DNA of 64,000 bases from Deltaproteobacteria bacterium UBA6106. GTDB lineage: Bacteria; Desulfobacterota; Syntrophorhabdia; Syntrophorhabdales; Syntrophorhabdaceae. How positions within the stretch are numbered: the first letter of the stretch is position 1; each line of letters starts with the position of its first letter. The notes under the pieces are model-generated. The model was not told the origin of the DNA, searched no databases, and worked only from the letters and a program-made list of their open reading frames with translations. Both the position numbers and the translations under genes were made by a program. Shown here in pieces: positions 26,103 to 33,447 of the stretch. Location of the stretch: positions 69,162 to 133,161 of the forward strand of contig DIWM01000048.1 of assembly GCA_002428485.1 (NCBI GenBank). The letters run 5' to 3'.

Positions 26103-26156
26103 AAACCAGTAAGTCGTGAATCGTAAGTCGTAAGGGGAGCAGAAACGCGATATTAA
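26103..26156. repeat. CGTAAGTCGTAAGG-family intergenic repeat
   Basis: AGTAAGTCGTGAATCGTAAG and a following CGTAAGGGG unit (26109-26138) lie between the convergent ends of the GH13 and outer-membrane protein genes. Confidence 0.75.
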
Positions 26157-26158
26157 CT

Positions 26159-26971
26159 TTAATATTTTATCGTCAGACCTACGATATAGGTATTGTCGGC
26201 TTCGGCCTTGTTGAGACCGCGCTTGCAGCCAAGGTCTACGTCGATAGTTTCCGTGATCGAATACACGAGACCGCCAAGGACAAATGCAGGGGCGGTGGAC
26301 GATCCCCTGTCCGTGTTCGTTTCGATGCCCACGTTGGCAACCAGTTTGAGGGACTTCAATATCCTGACCTCGCCTGCAAGGTCCACTCCCCAGATGTCCT
26401 TCCTTTCATCTGTCTTGTTCTCGTTGCGTTTATATCCGGCGTTTAGATGGAAAGCAAAGGGCTCAAGTTCCTTTGTCGCAATGAAAAGTATCCCGTAGGC
26501 CATCCTGCCGGTGCCGAGGCCCTTTTTATCGTTCCCCGTAGGGAAGGACAGTCCCGGTTTCAGGGCCAGCCCAAATCCGTCCTTTTCGAAGAAACGCCAT
26601 TTTGCTTCCAGGGTAACATCGGTAAGGCCATTCTCATCATGAACGGTCGCGTCATCTTCGTCGACCTTCATTTTTTCATACGGCAACCCCAGGATCATAT
26701 CAATATCGTCGGAGAGGCCGTAAGAGACAGCGGTGTCTAAAGAGGTTCTATATTCCTTCGTCACTACGTCGTCGTAATCCTGCCTGTGGTCGGACACCGC
26801 GATGCCTATCTCCACCTGAAACTTACCCTTCCCAAGCGTCCCCGCGTCATCGGTGATAAGCGGCCGGGCGGCAAAAACCGCGACAGGCAGCAAACAGACT
26901 ATCACGACGGTAACAGCCATCGGACAAATTATTTTTCTTCCTCTTATCCAATCCATTAACATTAGAATCAT
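26159..26971 (-). CDS. Outer-membrane beta-barrel protein (MetA-pathway/phenol-degradation transporter-like)
   Basis: A 270-residue exported protein: a signal peptide (hydrophobic core AVTVVIVCLLPVAVFA, cleavage near ARP) precedes amphipathic beta strands and the protein ends in an aromatic residue (GLTIKY), as outer-membrane barrels do. RPLITDDAGTLGKGKFQVEI is the family's conserved N-terminal motif (PF13557-like, found in phenol-degradation loci). Transport of an aromatic or hydrophobic compound is inferred from the family only. AAGGAG precedes the ATG. It lies 42 bases downstream of the feo operon on the same strand and may be cotranscribed. Confidence 0.83.
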   Translation of the reverse strand: MILMLMDWIRGRKIICPMAVTVVIVCLLPVAVFAARPLITDDAGTLGKGKFQVEIGIAVSDHRQDYDDVVTKEYRTSLDTAVSYGLSDDIDMILGLPYEKMKVDEDDATVHDENGLTDVTLEAKWRFFEKDGFGLALKPGLSFPTGNDKKGLGTGRMAYGILFIATKELEPFAFHLNAGYKRNENKTDERKDIWGVDLAGEVRILKSLKLVANVGIETNTDRGSSTAPAFVLGGLVYSITETIDVDLGCKRGLNKAEADNTYIVGLTIKY

Positions 26972-27013
26972 CTTTCTCTCCTTTTTTATGTTGATAGTTT
27001 ATTTACCTGAAAA

Positions 27014-27181
27014 TTATTGCGAAACCTTCTGCTGGTCCTTCGCGCACGTGCATGACCCGCATCCGCAACATTGCCCTTTCTTCTTACCCGTTATCATCCG
27101 GTAAAAAGACCTCACCCAAAGGGCAGTTACCGCACCCACGATCACGAAAATCACAATCAGTTCAGCACTAAACCCGCTCAT
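27014..27181 (-). CDS. FeoB-associated Cys-rich membrane protein
   Basis: A 55-residue protein: an N-terminal transmembrane helix (residues about 6-25, AELIVIFVIVGAVTALWVRS), then a basic stretch ending GKKKG and the Cys-rich tail QCCGCGSCTCA. This is the pattern of the FeoB-associated Cys-rich membrane proteins found next to feoB in anaerobes. AAGGAGGTC precedes the ATG at good spacing, and the gene begins 13 bases after the feoB stop. The cysteines probably handle ferrous iron at the inner face of the FeoB pore, which is inference. Confidence 0.88.
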   Translation of the reverse strand: MSGFSAELIVIFVIVGAVTALWVRSFYRMITGKKKGQCCGCGSCTCAKDQQKVSQ

Positions 27182-27193
27182 TAAAGACCTCCT

Positions 27194-29335
27194 TCAGATA
27201 CCTATGCCAAACAGGCTGCCTGTCTGAAAAACGATCGCCGTTAATACCCATGCCAGCACCGTCAGCCCTGCAAGCTGGAACAACGCCCACCTCCAGGAGT
27301 TGCTCTCCCTTTTCGTGATGGCGATAGTGGCCATGCACGGCGCGCTGACGAGACAGAAGAGCATGATGCAGAAACCGACAAGGGGCGAGTAGTTGTCCTT
27401 CAGTTTTTCCCTGAGCGTTTCAGAGCCTTCATCCGCCTCTCCCACGGAATAGACTATTCCCATCTGTGCCACAAAAACCTCTTTGGCCGCGAAGGCCCCG
27501 ATAAGCGCCGTGCCTATCTTCCAGTCAAACCCCATGGGTTTCAGGACAGGCTCCAGGGCATGACCGATCCTGCCCGCGATGCTGTTGCGAAGCCCTGCCT
27601 CCTTTCCCGCGTCTTCAATGGAGGCGATCCGTGTTGACCTCTCCTTCTCATCCACCATTGACGTTTGAACCGATTGTTTTTCCTGTTCAAAACGTTGGGC
27701 CTCCTCATCCGGCAGTCCCGGGAAGGTGGTCATTGCCCACAAGAGGATCGAGATGCCGAGGATGATCGTTCCCGCCTTTTTCAGGTAGAGCCAGCCGCGC
27801 TGCCACATGTGGATGAGAACGCCCCTGAATGTCGGCATACGGTATGGGGGCAGTTCCATCACGAATGGGACCGACTCGCCCCTGAATATGGTGCTGCGAA
27901 GCGCCTTCGCACTCAGGACGGCAAGGACGATGCCCGTTATGTATATGATCCAGAGCATCGGGGCATTCCAGGCCTGCGGGAAAAAGGCAGGGATGATCAG
28001 CGCGTAGATGGGCAGCCGCGCGCCGCAGCTCATGAGCGGCACCACGAGCATCGTTACAAGCCTGTCCCTTTTGTTTTCCAGCATCCTCGTGGCCATGATC
28101 GCAGGAACGGAGCAGCCGAAACCTATCAGCATGGGTATAAAGCTCTTTCCGTGCAACCCGATCTTGTGCATCAAGCGGTCCATGATAAATGCCGCCCGCG
28201 CCATGTAGCCGGAATCCTCCAGGATCGCTATTGCAAAGAACAGAAGCAGGATGTTCGGCAGGAATACGATCACGCCGCCAGCCCCGCCTATAACACCGTC
28301 AACCAAAAGTGATTTAACGAGGCTCTCAGAACCTTCCGGCCACCAGCCTGCAACAACAGCGCTCAATCCTTTGAAAAGGCCTTCTATCCAGCCCATCGGC
28401 GGGTCTCCAAGCGTGAAGGTAAGAGCGAAGACGAGATACATAAGGCCCAGGAATATCGGGATGCCGAGGACGCGGTTCGTTATAACGGAATCTATCTTAT
28501 CCGACATGGTATGGCGCATCTCTATGGTGGAACTGACTGCCTCCTGGCACGCGCCGGATATGAACCCGTACCTGCTGCCGGCAATGACCGTTTCCGGATG
28601 TTCGCCGAGCATCTTTTCTATGCGGGCGGCGCTTTTCTCAACCTGTCCGTTTATCTCCACAGAATTGACTTTGCCCCGTACATCCCTGTCGTTTTCGAGG
28701 AGCTTCAGCGCCAGCCAGCGCGCCCCGTATCTATCTGTCATACGGAAATGTTGTTCAAGCATGGACGCAATCTTCTTGATCTCCTCCTCGACTTCAGCGC
28801 CGTATTGCACAACAAGCTGATCGCGCGACCCTTCCCGGAGTGATGCAACTGCAACGATCTTTTCCATCAGCTCATCGATACCTTCGCCTTTATGCCCCAC
28901 AGTTCTTACTACCGGTGCATTGAAAAATTGCGAGAATCTATCGATGTCGAATTCATACCCGTGCGCGTGGGCCTCATCGCTCATGTTGAAGGCAAGCACG
29001 AGGGGTATTCCTGTTTCCATGAGCTGCACTGCCAGGTAAAGGTTCCGCTCGAGGTTCGAGGAGTCGATGATGTCCACCACCACGTCCGGTTTTTCATCGA
29101 CGATGAAATTCCTCGCCACAAGCTCCTCTGCAGAATATGCCGTCAGGCTGTAAGTTCCCGGCAGGTCAACAACCCGGATCTCGCATTCCTTGTATTGACG
29201 AAAACCTTCTTTTCTTTCCACCGTCACCCCGGGATAGTTGCCCACGTGCTGTCGCGCACCTGTCAGATCGTTGAATATGGTGGTCTTTCCCGAGTTCGGA
29301 TTGCCTGCAAGGGCTACTGTGATCTTTGATTTCAT
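27194..29335 (-). CDS. feoB: Ferrous iron transport protein B
   Basis: FeoB is the GTP-gated inner-membrane ferrous iron transporter. The 713-residue protein has the N-terminal G-domain with G1 GNPNSGKTT (residues 11-19), G3 DLPGTYSL and G4 NMSDE, the helical GDI-like region, and the membrane part with the two Gate motifs (a GFGCSVPAIMATR segment and a VSAPCMATIAI segment). AGGAGGAAG lies 8 bases before the ATG. A DtxR-type palindrome sits between feoA and this gene, so it may also be transcribed from its own regulated promoter. Confidence 0.96.
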   Translation of the reverse strand: MKSKITVALAGNPNSGKTTIFNDLTGARQHVGNYPGVTVERKEGFRQYKECEIRVVDLPGTYSLTAYSAEELVARNFIVDEKPDVVVDIIDSSNLERNLYLAVQLMETGIPLVLAFNMSDEAHAHGYEFDIDRFSQFFNAPVVRTVGHKGEGIDELMEKIVAVASLREGSRDQLVVQYGAEVEEEIKKIASMLEQHFRMTDRYGARWLALKLLENDRDVRGKVNSVEINGQVEKSAARIEKMLGEHPETVIAGSRYGFISGACQEAVSSTIEMRHTMSDKIDSVITNRVLGIPIFLGLMYLVFALTFTLGDPPMGWIEGLFKGLSAVVAGWWPEGSESLVKSLLVDGVIGGAGGVIVFLPNILLLFFAIAILEDSGYMARAAFIMDRLMHKIGLHGKSFIPMLIGFGCSVPAIMATRMLENKRDRLVTMLVVPLMSCGARLPIYALIIPAFFPQAWNAPMLWIIYITGIVLAVLSAKALRSTIFRGESVPFVMELPPYRMPTFRGVLIHMWQRGWLYLKKAGTIILGISILLWAMTTFPGLPDEEAQRFEQEKQSVQTSMVDEKERSTRIASIEDAGKEAGLRNSIAGRIGHALEPVLKPMGFDWKIGTALIGAFAAKEVFVAQMGIVYSVGEADEGSETLREKLKDNYSPLVGFCIMLFCLVSAPCMATIAITKRESNSWRWALFQLAGLTVLAWVLTAIVFQTGSLFGIGI

Positions 29336-29387
29336 GGTGTTTAGCTTCCTCCTGTTCTTTTCATATAATTAGCTACCTATAACAAAA

Positions 29388-29401
29388 TTAGGCTTGCCTA
29401 A
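29388..29401. promoter_or_regulatory. DtxR/IdeR-type operator upstream of feoB
   Basis: TTAGGCTTGCCTAA is a perfect 14-bp inverted repeat of the TTAGGCAAGCCTAA type bound by DtxR-family iron regulators. It lies 53 bases before the feoB start and matches, with one mismatch, the site at 30456-30469 in front of the regulator gene. Confidence 0.75.
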
Positions 29402-29419
29402 ACTTAACGGCAATAAAAA

Positions 29420-29635
29420 TTATGCGACCATTATCTTATGAGCCATCCCGTGGCCAAGTATAATGCGGCAACCCTTTACCGCAACGATAAACGGCCCGCA
29501 TGACGAGTTCATTATCACGTCTATCTCCGTGCCCGGCACCAATCCCATTGCTGCCAATCTACCCTGGAGCCCCTGCCCTGCGCTCACTTCCACAATATGC
29601 ACACGTCTTCCTGCTTCAACAAATGCCAACGGCAT
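29420..29635 (-). CDS. feoA: Ferrous iron transport protein A
   Basis: FeoA is a small SH3-like protein that supports FeoB. From the ATG at 29635, which has GGAGG eight bases upstream, it is 71 residues (MPLAFVEAGRRVHIVEV, GLQGRLAAMGLVPGTEI, and the C-terminal VAVKGCRIILGHGMAHKI). A longer form from 29674 would add 13 residues and overlap the regulator stop by ATGA; both starts are possible. A second FeoA-like domain is fused to the regulator immediately upstream. Confidence 0.9.
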   Translation of the reverse strand: MPLAFVEAGRRVHIVEVSAGQGLQGRLAAMGLVPGTEIDVIMNSSCGPFIVAVKGCRIILGHGMAHKIMVA

Positions 29636-29670
29636 GTTCAACACCTCCGATCCCACAATATTGCATCCTG

Positions 29671-30429
29671 TCATATGATCTCAACGTCTATCCCCTCGGC
29701 CTCATCCTTCCTCAACGAAAGATGGTACCCTTTGACCTTAACATCAATCGGATCTCCAAGCGGCGCTACTCTCTCAAGCTCTATAACAGATCCTGGCGTT
29801 ACCCCCATCTCCAGAACACGCCTGTTCGCTTCGCTGCGTCCTCTAACCTTCAGGACCTTGCATTTCTGGCCGGGTTTCAGATCTTTCAATTTTGAATTTA
29901 CCATCGTTTTTGTCCCTCCTCGTTTTACGTGCTGTTTTACTTCATCAAGGCATGTTGAAATGCATTTTTCGCAATTTTCCTGTGTTCCATTGTTGACGCA
30001 CTGATATCTGAATCCCTTTATCCACTTATTCCCTCCCCTCGGGCATGTTTCGACAAACTCAACGAATTTCACAAAACGGTCCACCAACTCCTTCGGGATC
30101 GAATGCTCCATCCGGCAGGCAGCAATGTCTGCATCGTTATCCTGTACGGCAAGGACCTCCACAAAAAAATCTTTCAGCACCTCATGCCTTCTCACCACGT
30201 CTTTTGCAGCCGTCTCTCCGGTCTCCGTAAGGGTGATCAGGTCATAAGGTGTGTAATGTATCATTTTTTTTTCCGCCAGCGAGCGCAGGGCTCCCGTCAC
30301 AGAGGCGTAGCTTACCTTAAGGCGCCGTGCGATGTCCCTTGGCTTCACCGCGTGTTTCTCGGCTATGATATGGAAAATTGCCTCCAGATAATCTTCCAGG
30401 CTTGCGGTCAGGGTATCGGTTGCTGTCAT
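29671..30429 (-). CDS. DtxR/MntR-family metal-dependent regulator with C-terminal FeoA domain
   Basis: A 252-residue iron-responsive repressor. Residues 1-65 form the winged helix (RDIARRLKVSYASVTGALRS), the dimerisation/metal domain follows with RHEVLKDFF and CRMEHSIP, and about 175-252 form an SH3-like FeoA domain (LKDLKPGQKCKVLKV to LRKDEAEGIDVEII). Between them is a cysteine set (Cys129, Cys144, Cys153, Cys156, Cys160) around CPRGGNKW, which may bind metal; similar sets occur in related regulators. It is first in the feo operon and its own promoter carries DtxR-type half sites, so autoregulation is expected. Confidence 0.9.
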   Translation of the reverse strand: MTATDTLTASLEDYLEAIFHIIAEKHAVKPRDIARRLKVSYASVTGALRSLAEKKMIHYTPYDLITLTETGETAAKDVVRRHEVLKDFFVEVLAVQDNDADIAACRMEHSIPKELVDRFVKFVEFVETCPRGGNKWIKGFRYQCVNNGTQENCEKCISTCLDEVKQHVKRGGTKTMVNSKLKDLKPGQKCKVLKVRGRSEANRRVLEMGVTPGSVIELERVAPLGDPIDVKVKGYHLSLRKDEAEGIDVEII

Positions 30430-30455
30430 TATTCACCTCACAATGTTATTGTAAA

Positions 30456-30499
30456 TTAGTCTTGCCTAATTTATTACACTAAGCCTAATTTTATGTCAA
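30456..30499 (-). promoter_or_regulatory. feo operon promoter with DtxR-type operators
   Basis: On the minus strand TTGACA (30499-30494) and TAATAA (30476-30471) are spaced by exactly 17 bases. A TTAGGCAAGACTAA site (30456-30469), one mismatch from the perfect box at 29388-29401, covers the predicted transcription start, and a further TTAGGC half site lies inside the spacer. Iron-bound repressor here would block initiation. Confidence 0.75.
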
Positions 30500-30544
30500 G
30501 GGTTTTTTAAATATGTTTAGATGAATGACGTTTTATTCTAATTT

Positions 30545-30757
30545 TTATCTTTTATTCTTTGCGGTTTCTCTTAATATCTTTTCCTTGCAGGGCATGTTCT
30601 TGTGGACGAGGGATTTTCTTTTCTTGCAATAGAGCGCCGCGAAGGTCCTGCAGCTTCCTGATCCGTCAACGGCGGTCTCCTTCGGCATCGAAGCGTAAAC
30701 ACACATAAGATCGCAGAAATCCGGCAACACCTTTGAGTTCTCTTTATTTTCTTTCAT
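30545..30757 (-). CDS. Small Cys-containing protein downstream of acsE (70 aa)
   Basis: I cannot name this 70-residue protein. It is basic at both ends and has spaced cysteines: FCDLMCVYASMPKE, then GSCRTFAALYCKKRK, then MPCKEK. The fixed C-x3-C and later single cysteines suggest a small metal- or cluster-binding fold. It lies 245 bases beyond acsE on the same strand with repeats in the gap, and its own start has a reasonable AAAGAAAA region but no strong Shine-Dalgarno. It could belong to the CODH/ACS operon or be independent. Confidence 0.6.
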   Translation of the reverse strand: MKENKENSKVLPDFCDLMCVYASMPKETAVDGSGSCRTFAALYCKKRKSLVHKNMPCKEKILRETAKNKR

Positions 30758-30799
30758 GCGATATCCCCATAAACACGCTCATTATGCTCCAGATAAAAG

Positions 30800-30990
30800 G
30801 CGGCTCATAGTTCATAGCTCATGGCTCATAGCAACAGCAAAAAAACGACATTCAGGAAACGGCATGCACGTATATCTTTTACTTTTTACTTCCTGCTTCC
30901 TGCCGTTTATTATGTTTCGTTCTTGCCATCAGCTATGAGCCATCAGCTATGAGCCGGTTTTCTCCTCACGCCTTACGCCTCACGTATTTT
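30800..30990. repeat. Intergenic repeats: GAGCTATGAGCC and CGTAAGTCGTAAGG families
   Basis: GGCTCATAGTTCATAGCTCA units (30803-30832), the opposite orientation GCCATCAGCTATGAGCC (30927-30957), and CTCACGCCTTACGCCTCACG (30964-30984). The first and second sets are inverted relative to one another and could pair across the gap. No gene is seen in it. Confidence 0.8.
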
Positions 30991-31002
30991 GTACGGTCTT
31001 TA

Positions 31003-31881
31003 TCATATTTCCAGCCACGAATCCGAATAGAGCGTCTGGCCGAGGAGCACCTTTGCGGTCTTGACGTACTCACCCTCCTCACCCGACAGGAGCGCCGGGG
31101 CAATGGATTCGCCGTCCATTACCCTGTGGACAAGGGCCTCCAGCTCCGGCCTCTGGTTTTTTGCGATAGCCTTCAATTCACTGTCGAAGGCGTCAACGAT
31201 AGCGGAATACATGCCGTACCTTTTTATCATGATCAGGTATGTCCTGTTCATGATCCCGCGCAGATGACCCGGCATCCCGTTGGAGACATTCGACAGTCCG
31301 CAGGTGGATTTGCAGTTCGGCGCCAGATCGGCAAGCATCATGACGAATTCGGTGCATCCCTGCACCTGCATCTGCTGGCTGTTCACGGGGAGCACGATTG
31401 GGTCAAGCCATATGTCTTCTTCAAGGATGCCGTACTCCGCTGCTTCAGCGATGATCTCCGCAGCGAACAGCCCCCGCTCATTTGCGTCTCTCGGGATACC
31501 CTCCGCGCCAAGCGTAAGCCCTATGAAAGAAGCATTATATTTTTTTGCAAAAGGCATAAGGCCTGCCATCCTCTCAGGCCTGGCAGAAATAGAATTTACC
31601 AGCGCCTTTTTTTTGCAGACCTTTAAGCCGGCCTCCATTGCCTCCATATTGGTCGTATCAAGCGACAGCGGGATATCCGTTACCTCCTGAATGGTCTTGA
31701 CGATCCATTCCATGAATTCCGGGCCTGCCTTGCGTGCAGGGCCGATATTTACATCGATCATATCCATCCCTGCCATCGCCTCTGCCTCTGCCATTTTCCG
31801 GACAGGGCCCTGGTCTCTTACAAGAAAGGCATCGCCAAGCTTCTTTGACATGACGTTGAGATTCTCGCCGATCAGTAACAT
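31003..31881 (-). CDS. acsE: Methyltetrahydrofolate:corrinoid/iron-sulfur protein methyltransferase
   Basis: AcsE moves the methyl group of methyl-tetrahydrofolate to the cobalt of the corrinoid iron-sulfur protein. The 292-residue TIM-barrel has the pterin-binding-family signature MLLIGENLNVMSKKLG, the DMIDVNIGP segment, PLSLDTTN and the LDPIVLPV segment. Length matches bacterial AcsE. It is last of the recognised acs genes in transcription order, 37 bases after acsC, with GGAGGAA before its ATG. Confidence 0.95.
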   Translation of the reverse strand: MLLIGENLNVMSKKLGDAFLVRDQGPVRKMAEAEAMAGMDMIDVNIGPARKAGPEFMEWIVKTIQEVTDIPLSLDTTNMEAMEAGLKVCKKKALVNSISARPERMAGLMPFAKKYNASFIGLTLGAEGIPRDANERGLFAAEIIAEAAEYGILEEDIWLDPIVLPVNSQQMQVQGCTEFVMMLADLAPNCKSTCGLSNVSNGMPGHLRGIMNRTYLIMIKRYGMYSAIVDAFDSELKAIAKNQRPELEALVHRVMDGESIAPALLSGEEGEYVKTAKVLLGQTLYSDSWLEI

Positions 31882-31918
31882 GAATTCCTCCGGAAAAATA
31901 TCCTACGAAACCATTTCG

Positions 31919-33256
31919 CTATTTCAACATCCTGAGATAAGCAGGGAGGTGCGCAGCCTCGCGGGGACCGACAAGGACCTCCCACCCCGGCAGCTCTTCC
32001 TCGAGGTCGCCAAGGATGGCAGCAGCGTATCCCGGGATGATAACCTTCTTATGCTGTACCTTTTCGATGATCCCGCACTTTTTCATAAAGGCGCCCACGA
32101 GGTCGCCGACAAATTTTCCTGCCGCCCAGGCAGTCATGACCGAAAGCCCCTCTGTGTCCATCACACAAAGCCAGCTTGGCGTCCTTGAATTCTCTATCTC
32201 GCCGCTGACGATAAAGTAGGTAAGGGAAAAATTGCAGGTAACAAGGACCGGCGAGTTTTCATCGGGGTTGTTGATGGGGTAGATACCTTCCTTGGTCGTC
32301 ATGGGCCTTTGCGGGTCCGTATAGATGTTCAGTCTCTGCAAAAGGAGCGGGAAGAGCGTCTCGCCCTCGAAATCGCTCATCACAATGATGCCCGCGTACT
32401 TTGCTACAAAGGTTGAAGCGATAAGGACCTCTTTCATCGGGTTATCGGTCATCTCGCAGGGAAAGGTGATGGTTGGAAAACCGAGGGGTTTGTATTTATT
32501 GATGAGGGCAGCCCGCCGTATGGATATCTGGTCATAGAGGCTATCTTTGACGGAACGCTGGCCGGTATCGAGAACCAGATCTTTGAGTCCCATGCCGGTG
32601 AGCTTGCCGGAAAGGGTCGCAGTGCCTTCAACGTCTTCCCCTTTTACTGCAAGAGGCACCCCGTAATTCTTCGCCATATTTCCGAACTCTTCATAGTTCT
32701 CCTGCGTCGCCGCATACATGAGCGGCTTCTTCTCTTTGGCAATATCGAGCGCCTCTTTCATAAGGGCCCCGTCATATGCCATGAGGATCATACTGTAAGG
32801 CGTGCCGCATGCCTTTTTCACAAGATTCAGGAATCTTTCCCTGTTCCCTGTCTCTTTCAGGGCAACGAGTTCAGGGCGCAGCGTCAGGCCGACACGCTCA
32901 TACTGGTACAGGGATAATTTGGCAAATCTCCTGTCTGCCTCTGCGTCATCCATGGCATCGGTGATGAGTATCGCAAGGCCGGGCTTGTTAAAGAAGGTCT
33001 TTTCATGTCGGAACATAACCGTCTCCCCGCCGATCCTGACCTCGTAATCCCCAACCCCTACCCCAAGTTGCCTGATCGGAGGGGCGCTCGCATCGGATAG
33101 CTCTGCCCGTGCATCAGGCGATACATGGGGACATGCGTCGAGTTCTGCCTTCCCTGAGGCAAGGGCCATTGCAAAGGCAAGGCACGTCGGGAATTTGCAC
33201 TCCCCGCAGTTCGTTTTCGGAAGCAGCTTGAATATCTGTATCCCTGTCAATGCCAT
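31919..33256 (-). CDS. acsC: CODH/ACS corrinoid iron-sulfur protein, large (gamma) subunit
   Basis: Large subunit of the corrinoid iron-sulfur protein that carries the methyl group to AcsB. In 445 residues: an N-terminal 4Fe-4S motif (Cys17, Cys20, Cys25, Cys42, in NCGECKFPTCLAFAM), a TIM-barrel middle, and a C-terminal cobalamin-binding part. Cluster reduction keeps cobalt in the Co(I) state. AAAGGAG precedes the ATG. A repeat-derived 20-bp hairpin lies between acsB and this gene. Confidence 0.95.
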   Translation of the reverse strand: MALTGIQIFKLLPKTNCGECKFPTCLAFAMALASGKAELDACPHVSPDARAELSDASAPPIRQLGVGVGDYEVRIGGETVMFRHEKTFFNKPGLAILITDAMDDAEADRRFAKLSLYQYERVGLTLRPELVALKETGNRERFLNLVKKACGTPYSMILMAYDGALMKEALDIAKEKKPLMYAATQENYEEFGNMAKNYGVPLAVKGEDVEGTATLSGKLTGMGLKDLVLDTGQRSVKDSLYDQISIRRAALINKYKPLGFPTITFPCEMTDNPMKEVLIASTFVAKYAGIIVMSDFEGETLFPLLLQRLNIYTDPQRPMTTKEGIYPINNPDENSPVLVTCNFSLTYFIVSGEIENSRTPSWLCVMDTEGLSVMTAWAAGKFVGDLVGAFMKKCGIIEKVQHKKVIIPGYAAAILGDLEEELPGWEVLVGPREAAHLPAYLRMLK

Positions 33257-33313
33257 AAGAACTCCTTTTGTTTTTTATAGGTCCTATATGACTTATAAGA
33301 CCTATTTTTAATC

Positions 33314-33370
33314 GTGAAAGGTGAAATGTGAAAGGTAAAAGGTTTAAACATTTCACATTTCACCTTTCAC
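33314..33370. repeat. Perfect 20-bp inverted repeat (GGTGAAA family) between acsB and acsC
   Basis: The arms 33314-33333 and 33351-33370 are exact reverse complements (GTGAAAGGTGAAATGTGAAA) around a 17-base loop. The units belong to the GGTGAAAGGTGAAA intergenic family. The stem has no T-run on either side, so an mRNA-stability or processing role is more likely than termination. Confidence 0.85.
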
Positions 33371-33447
33371 ATTTCACGGGGTTTTATCGCCTCACGCCTT
33401 ACGAGGCTGTTACCATGAGCTATGAGCCATGAACTATGAGCTGTTAT

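Noticed and set aside
33314..33370. Reading the acsB-acsC hairpin as an intrinsic terminator
   Set aside because: The stem is A/T-G repeat sequence and no T-run follows on the transcribed strand, and acsC and acsE downstream need to be expressed with acsB.
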